From Trueperaceae bacterium (GTDB lineage Bacteria; Deinococcota; Deinococci; Deinococcales; Trueperaceae), in the NCBI GenBank assembly GCA_007122815.1, contig SKSV01000154.1, forward strand, positions 1-7,573: DNA of 7,573 bases, given 5' to 3'. A program made the translations under genes and the position numbers. Positions 5,249 through 7,573 of this stretch are shown here, in pieces; position 1 is the stretch's first letter, and each line of letters begins with the position of its first letter. Below the pieces are notes generated by a model. It was not told the origin of the DNA, did no database searches, and was given only the letters and a program-made list of their open reading frames with translations.

Positions 5249-7030
5249 ATGACCAACCACGAACCAGACGCTCCGATCACGGTCGATACGGGACGCTTCC
5301 TGATCTTCCCGCAGGTGTCTCGACCCGTCTTCATCAGTAGCGCCTCGGTGATCCTGCTGCTGATCGTGTACGCGAGCGCCTTCACCGGGCCAGCCGAGAC
5401 GCTCTTCTCCAACGTCCAGGACTGGATCTCGGCCACCTTCGGGTGGTTCTACGTGCTGGCGGTCACCCTGTTCCTCGTCTTCGTGTTGTACCTGGCCTTC
5501 AGCCGCTACGGTCCAGTGCGTCTTGGCGGCGCCTTCGAGACCCCGAGGTTCTCGCTCGGCGGCTGGTTCGCGATGCTCTTCAGTGCCGGCATGGGCATCG
5601 GGCTGCTCTTCTGGAGCGTCGCGGAGCCCATGTACCACTACCTGCACTCACCCAGCGGTGGAGCGGGCGACCCCAGCGAAGCGATGCGCTTCACCTTCTT
5701 CCACTGGGGGTTGCACGCCTGGGGGGTCTACTGCGTGGTGGGGCTCGCGATCGGCTACTTCGCCTACCGGCAGAAGCTACCGATCACGATCCGCTCGACG
5801 CTGTACCCGATCCTTGGTGACCGCATCTACGGCCCCGTGGGTCACGCCGTCGACGCCTTCGCGATCTTCGGGACGATGTTCGGCGTGGCGACGTCGCTCG
5901 GCCTCGGCGTGCTGCAGATCAACTCCGGGCTCGATTACCTCCTCGGGATCGGGGAGTCGGCCTGGTTGCAGGTCCTCATCATCGCGGTGGTCACGCTGCT
6001 CGCGACCGGATCGGTGCTGCTGGGCCTGACGAAGGGGATTCAGCGCCTCAGCCAGCTCAACATCGCGTTCAGCGTCGTGCTCCTGGCGTTCGTGCTGGTG
6101 GCCGGCCCGACCCTGTTCCTGCTCCGCTTCCTGGTGGAGGGGATCGGCGACTACCTCCAGCACCTCCCGGCGCTCAGCTTCTGGAACGACTCCATCGCGC
6201 GCAGCGGTTGGCAGGACGCCTGGACGATCTTCTACTGGGGCTGGTGGATCTCCTGGGCGCCGTTCGTGGGCATGTTCATCGCGCGCGTGTCGCGCGGGCG
6301 CACCATCCGCGAGTTCGTCGCCGGAGCACTGATCGCCCCGACGCTCGCCGGGTTCGTCTGGATGACAGTCATGGGCGGCACCGGCCTGGAGCTCCAGCTC
6401 TTCCAGGGCGTCGACCTCGGCAGCGCGGTCGAGGCGAACGTCGCCACCGCCCTGTACGTGATGCTCGATCAGCTGCCTCTCGCGGCGGTCACCGCCACGC
6501 TCGCGACCGCGTTAGTGGTCACGTACTTCGTCACCTCGTCGGACTCGGGCTCCCTCGTCATCGACATGCTCGCCGCCGGCGGTCACACCGATCCGCCCAA
6601 GATCCAGCGGGTCTTCTGGGCGGTCACCGAGGGAGCCGTCGCGGCCGTGCTGCTCCTGGTCGGTGGTCTCGGAGCGCTGCAGGCCGCGTCGGTCGCGGCG
6701 GGCCTACCCTTTGCGGTGATCATGCTGTTCATGTGCGTCGCCCTCATGAAGGCACTGCATGGCGAGCCGATCACGCCCGACCCCGAGCAGAGCGAGCCGG
6801 AGGCTCCCGAGGACACGATGGGTTACATCGAGCACCTCGAGGAGGGGGACGGGGTGGAGGAGGACGGCGCGCCTGACGAGGCAGGCGCGGCTGACGACGC
6901 GGTTGCTCCTGACGCGGCGACCGGGACTGAGGCGGGTGACGAGGAGCTCGACACTGCAGACGTCGACGCGGACGAGGCCGATCGAGACGACGAGGATCGC
7001 AACGACGGCGGCGGGAAGGAGCCCCGCTAG
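5249..7030 (+). CDS. BCCT-family transporter (glycine betaine/carnitine/choline type) with acidic C-terminal tail
   Basis: A 593-residue inner-membrane protein with about 12 membrane segments between residues 27 and 500, the full BCCT length. The Gly-rich loop in the third segment is SAGMGIGLLFWSVAEP (112-127). The aromatic substrate box is present: W153, W158 and Y161 in FHWGLHAWGVY, and W332, W333 and W336 in YWGWWISWAPFVGMFIARVSRG. T429-S430 of VTSSDSGS match the Na2-site Thr-Ser of BetP. Glycine at 118, where choline/H+ carriers such as BetT have aspartate, suggests Na+-coupled uptake of betaine or a similar osmolyte (inference). The family imports quaternary ammonium solutes, often for osmoprotection. 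From about 506 to the end is a disordered tail with about 34 Asp/Glu in 88 residues, unlike the basic osmosensing tail of BetP. The frame is open upstream to 5012, but the ATG at 5249 is the first fitting start. Its Shine-Dalgarno is weak (GGGG). Confidence 0.92.
   Translation: MTNHEPDAPITVDTGRFLIFPQVSRPVFISSASVILLLIVYASAFTGPAETLFSNVQDWISATFGWFYVLAVTLFLVFVLYLAFSRYGPVRLGGAFETPRFSLGGWFAMLFSAGMGIGLLFWSVAEPMYHYLHSPSGGAGDPSEAMRFTFFHWGLHAWGVYCVVGLAIGYFAYRQKLPITIRSTLYPILGDRIYGPVGHAVDAFAIFGTMFGVATSLGLGVLQINSGLDYLLGIGESAWLQVLIIAVVTLLATGSVLLGLTKGIQRLSQLNIAFSVVLLAFVLVAGPTLFLLRFLVEGIGDYLQHLPALSFWNDSIARSGWQDAWTIFYWGWWISWAPFVGMFIARVSRGRTIREFVAGALIAPTLAGFVWMTVMGGTGLELQLFQGVDLGSAVEANVATALYVMLDQLPLAAVTATLATALVVTYFVTSSDSGSLVIDMLAAGGHTDPPKIQRVFWAVTEGAVAAVLLLVGGLGALQAASVAAGLPFAVIMLFMCVALMKALHGEPITPDPEQSEPEAPEDTMGYIEHLEEGDGVEEDGAPDEAGAADDAVAPDAATGTEAGDEELDTADVDADEADRDDEDRNDGGGKEPR
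6869..6940 (+). repeat. 18-bp-period repeat coding the acidic tail of the BCCT transporter
   Basis: The core CTGACG recurs at 6873, 6891 and 6909, with a variant CTGAGG at 6927, a period of exactly 18 bp. The period is six codons, giving degenerate hexapeptides APDEAG, AADDAV, APDAAT and GTEAGD. The tail has probably grown in part by in-frame duplication and then diverged. Confidence 0.6.
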
Positions 7031-7078
7031 GCAGGAGCCCCGCTAAGCAGGAGCCCCGCTAGGCAGGAGCCCCGCTAA
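7015..7078 (+). repeat. Four tandem 16-bp units spanning the BCCT stop codon
   Basis: Four contiguous units of G(C/A)AGGAGCCCCGCTA(G/A) begin at 7015, 7031, 7047 and 7063. The first differs by one base (A for C at its second position) and codes the last codons of the transporter. Units alternate TAG, TAA, TAG, TAA, so the array is also two 32-bp units. Because 16 is not a multiple of three, the four stops (7028, 7044, 7060, 7076) cover all three frames. Confidence 0.9.
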
Positions 7079-7093
7079 GCGCTGGGTAAGCGC
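7079..7093 (+). other. Small hairpin just after the repeat array
   Basis: GCGCT (7079-7083) and AGCGC (7089-7093) can pair across a 5-nt loop. No T-run follows, so it is at best a weak terminator. The rest of the gap to 7118 shows no clear promoter. Confidence 0.25.
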
Positions 7094-7118
7094 GCGACGG
7101 CTAGCATGGCCGCCAGCT

Positions 7119-7124
7119 AGGAGG
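7119..7124 (+). promoter_or_regulatory. Strong Shine-Dalgarno AGGAGG
   Basis: AGGAGG ends 6 nt before the GTG at 7131. It is the best ribosome binding site in the window and it decides the start of the last gene. Confidence 0.8.
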
Positions 7125-7130
7125 TCCGGC

Positions 7131-7573
7131 GTGGCCAGGGGCGCGCGTCACCCCGCATCATCGAAAGCTCTTCCCGGAGCCAGCCTGAGCGCCGCACTGT
7201 TGGTGAGTAACGTGCTGCCGGTCGAAGTGCTGAGCGGCGTACAAGCGGCAGCGCTGGGGGCCTGGCCGTTCCTCCGGGTGCTCGGGGACGAGGAGGCGCG
7301 CCGCTTCCTGCTGCTGGCGCCGCCCCACACCAGCGACTCAGGCATGGACAGGGTCGCGCTCGAGCGCGCGTTCACCCAGAACGAGGCGCTGTACGACGCG
7401 CTCCCATCTTGGTCCGCGAACTACCCCGAGGCGCGCTTCGCGCTGGTCGAGGTCGAAGAAGTCGGCGGACGCTGCCGGTACGGCGGCTACGTCTGCCAGG
7501 CTGGTGAGGTGCACGACGTTGTGCTGGCCTCCGCCGCGGGCGACATCCTGCTTCTCGGTGCGCTCGGCATCGA
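7131..7573 (+). CDS. Unidentified protein, 5' part (147 codons, truncated by window edge)
   Basis: The frame from GTG 7131 stays open to the window end. A perfect AGGAGG at ideal spacing and G/C-rich third positions support it as a real gene. After a basic N-terminal stretch (MARGARHPASSKA) comes a segment with alternating hydrophobic and acidic pieces. It includes VLGDEEARRFLLLAPPHT near 48-65 and a probable strand pair around FALVEVEEVGGRCRYGGYVC at 104-123. No signal peptide or clear membrane segment is visible, and I recognise no domain. It lies 100 bp after the transporter stop, beyond the tandem repeats, on the same strand. It could be co-transcribed with the transporter, but nothing ties their functions together. 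Confidence 0.75.
   Translation, partial: MARGARHPASSKALPGASLSAALLVSNVLPVEVLSGVQAAALGAWPFLRVLGDEEARRFLLLAPPHTSDSGMDRVALERAFTQNEALYDALPSWSANYPEARFALVEVEEVGGRCRYGGYVCQAGEVHDVVLASAAGDILLLGALGI

Noticed and set aside
6208..6876. 222-codon alternate plus-strand frame inside the transporter gene
   Set aside because: It is an Arg/His-rich shifted frame of conserved BCCT coding sequence, with no ribosome binding site or domain.
1..7573. CRISPR arrays, tRNA or rRNA genes, insertion-sequence ends, toxin-antitoxin or defence genes
   Set aside because: None was seen on reading both strands. The only repeats are short tandem ones without spacers, and every sizeable region is explained by genes.

Overview
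The window is a short stretch of high-GC bacterial chromosome, densely packed with ordinary-looking protein genes. No RNA gene, CRISPR array, insertion sequence or phage gene was seen. The organism cannot be named from the sequence. Several starts lack a Shine-Dalgarno but have a TANNNT -10-like hexamer 5-9 nt upstream (marR, the second methyltransferase, the DUF4139 gene). Such leaderless promoters are common in Deinococcota, so a Deinococcus/Truepera-like lineage is a reasonable but unproven guess; other high-GC phyla remain possible.

Left part (1-3086): the last 21 codons of an unidentified gene end at 67. A MarR-type regulator (123-593, minus) converges on it. Divergent from marR is a tight three-gene cluster: a methyltransferase-fold protein with an odd SAM-binding loop (658-1602), a canonical class I SAM methyltransferase (1612-2418) and a glyoxalase-like VOC protein (2415-3086), with spacings of 9 bp and -4 bp. 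The 64-bp marR/operon gap contains overlapping divergent -10-like elements. MarR probably controls itself and the operon, whose substrate is unknown.

Middle (3097-5145, minus): a secreted DUF4139-family protein with a signal peptide, a low-complexity Ala/Pro linker and a C-terminal coiled coil. It is convergent with the VOC gene (10-bp gap). A perfect inverted repeat with 7-bp arms lies just upstream of its start.

Right part (5249-7573): a complete BCCT-family transporter (betaine/carnitine/choline type) is divergent from the DUF4139 gene. It retains the Gly-rich loop and aromatic-box motifs of Na+/betaine symporters, but its C-terminal tail is about 87 residues long and highly acidic. Part of the tail is coded by an 18-bp-period repeat. 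A second tandem repeat, four 16-bp units, starts in the last codons and carries a stop codon in every unit. A gene of unknown function with a perfect AGGAGG site then runs off the right edge.

No clearly new multi-gene system is visible. The most noteworthy items are the MarR-flanked methyltransferase/methyltransferase/VOC cluster, the repeat-built acidic tail and stop-codon repeat of the BCCT gene, and the candidate operator upstream of the DUF4139 gene.
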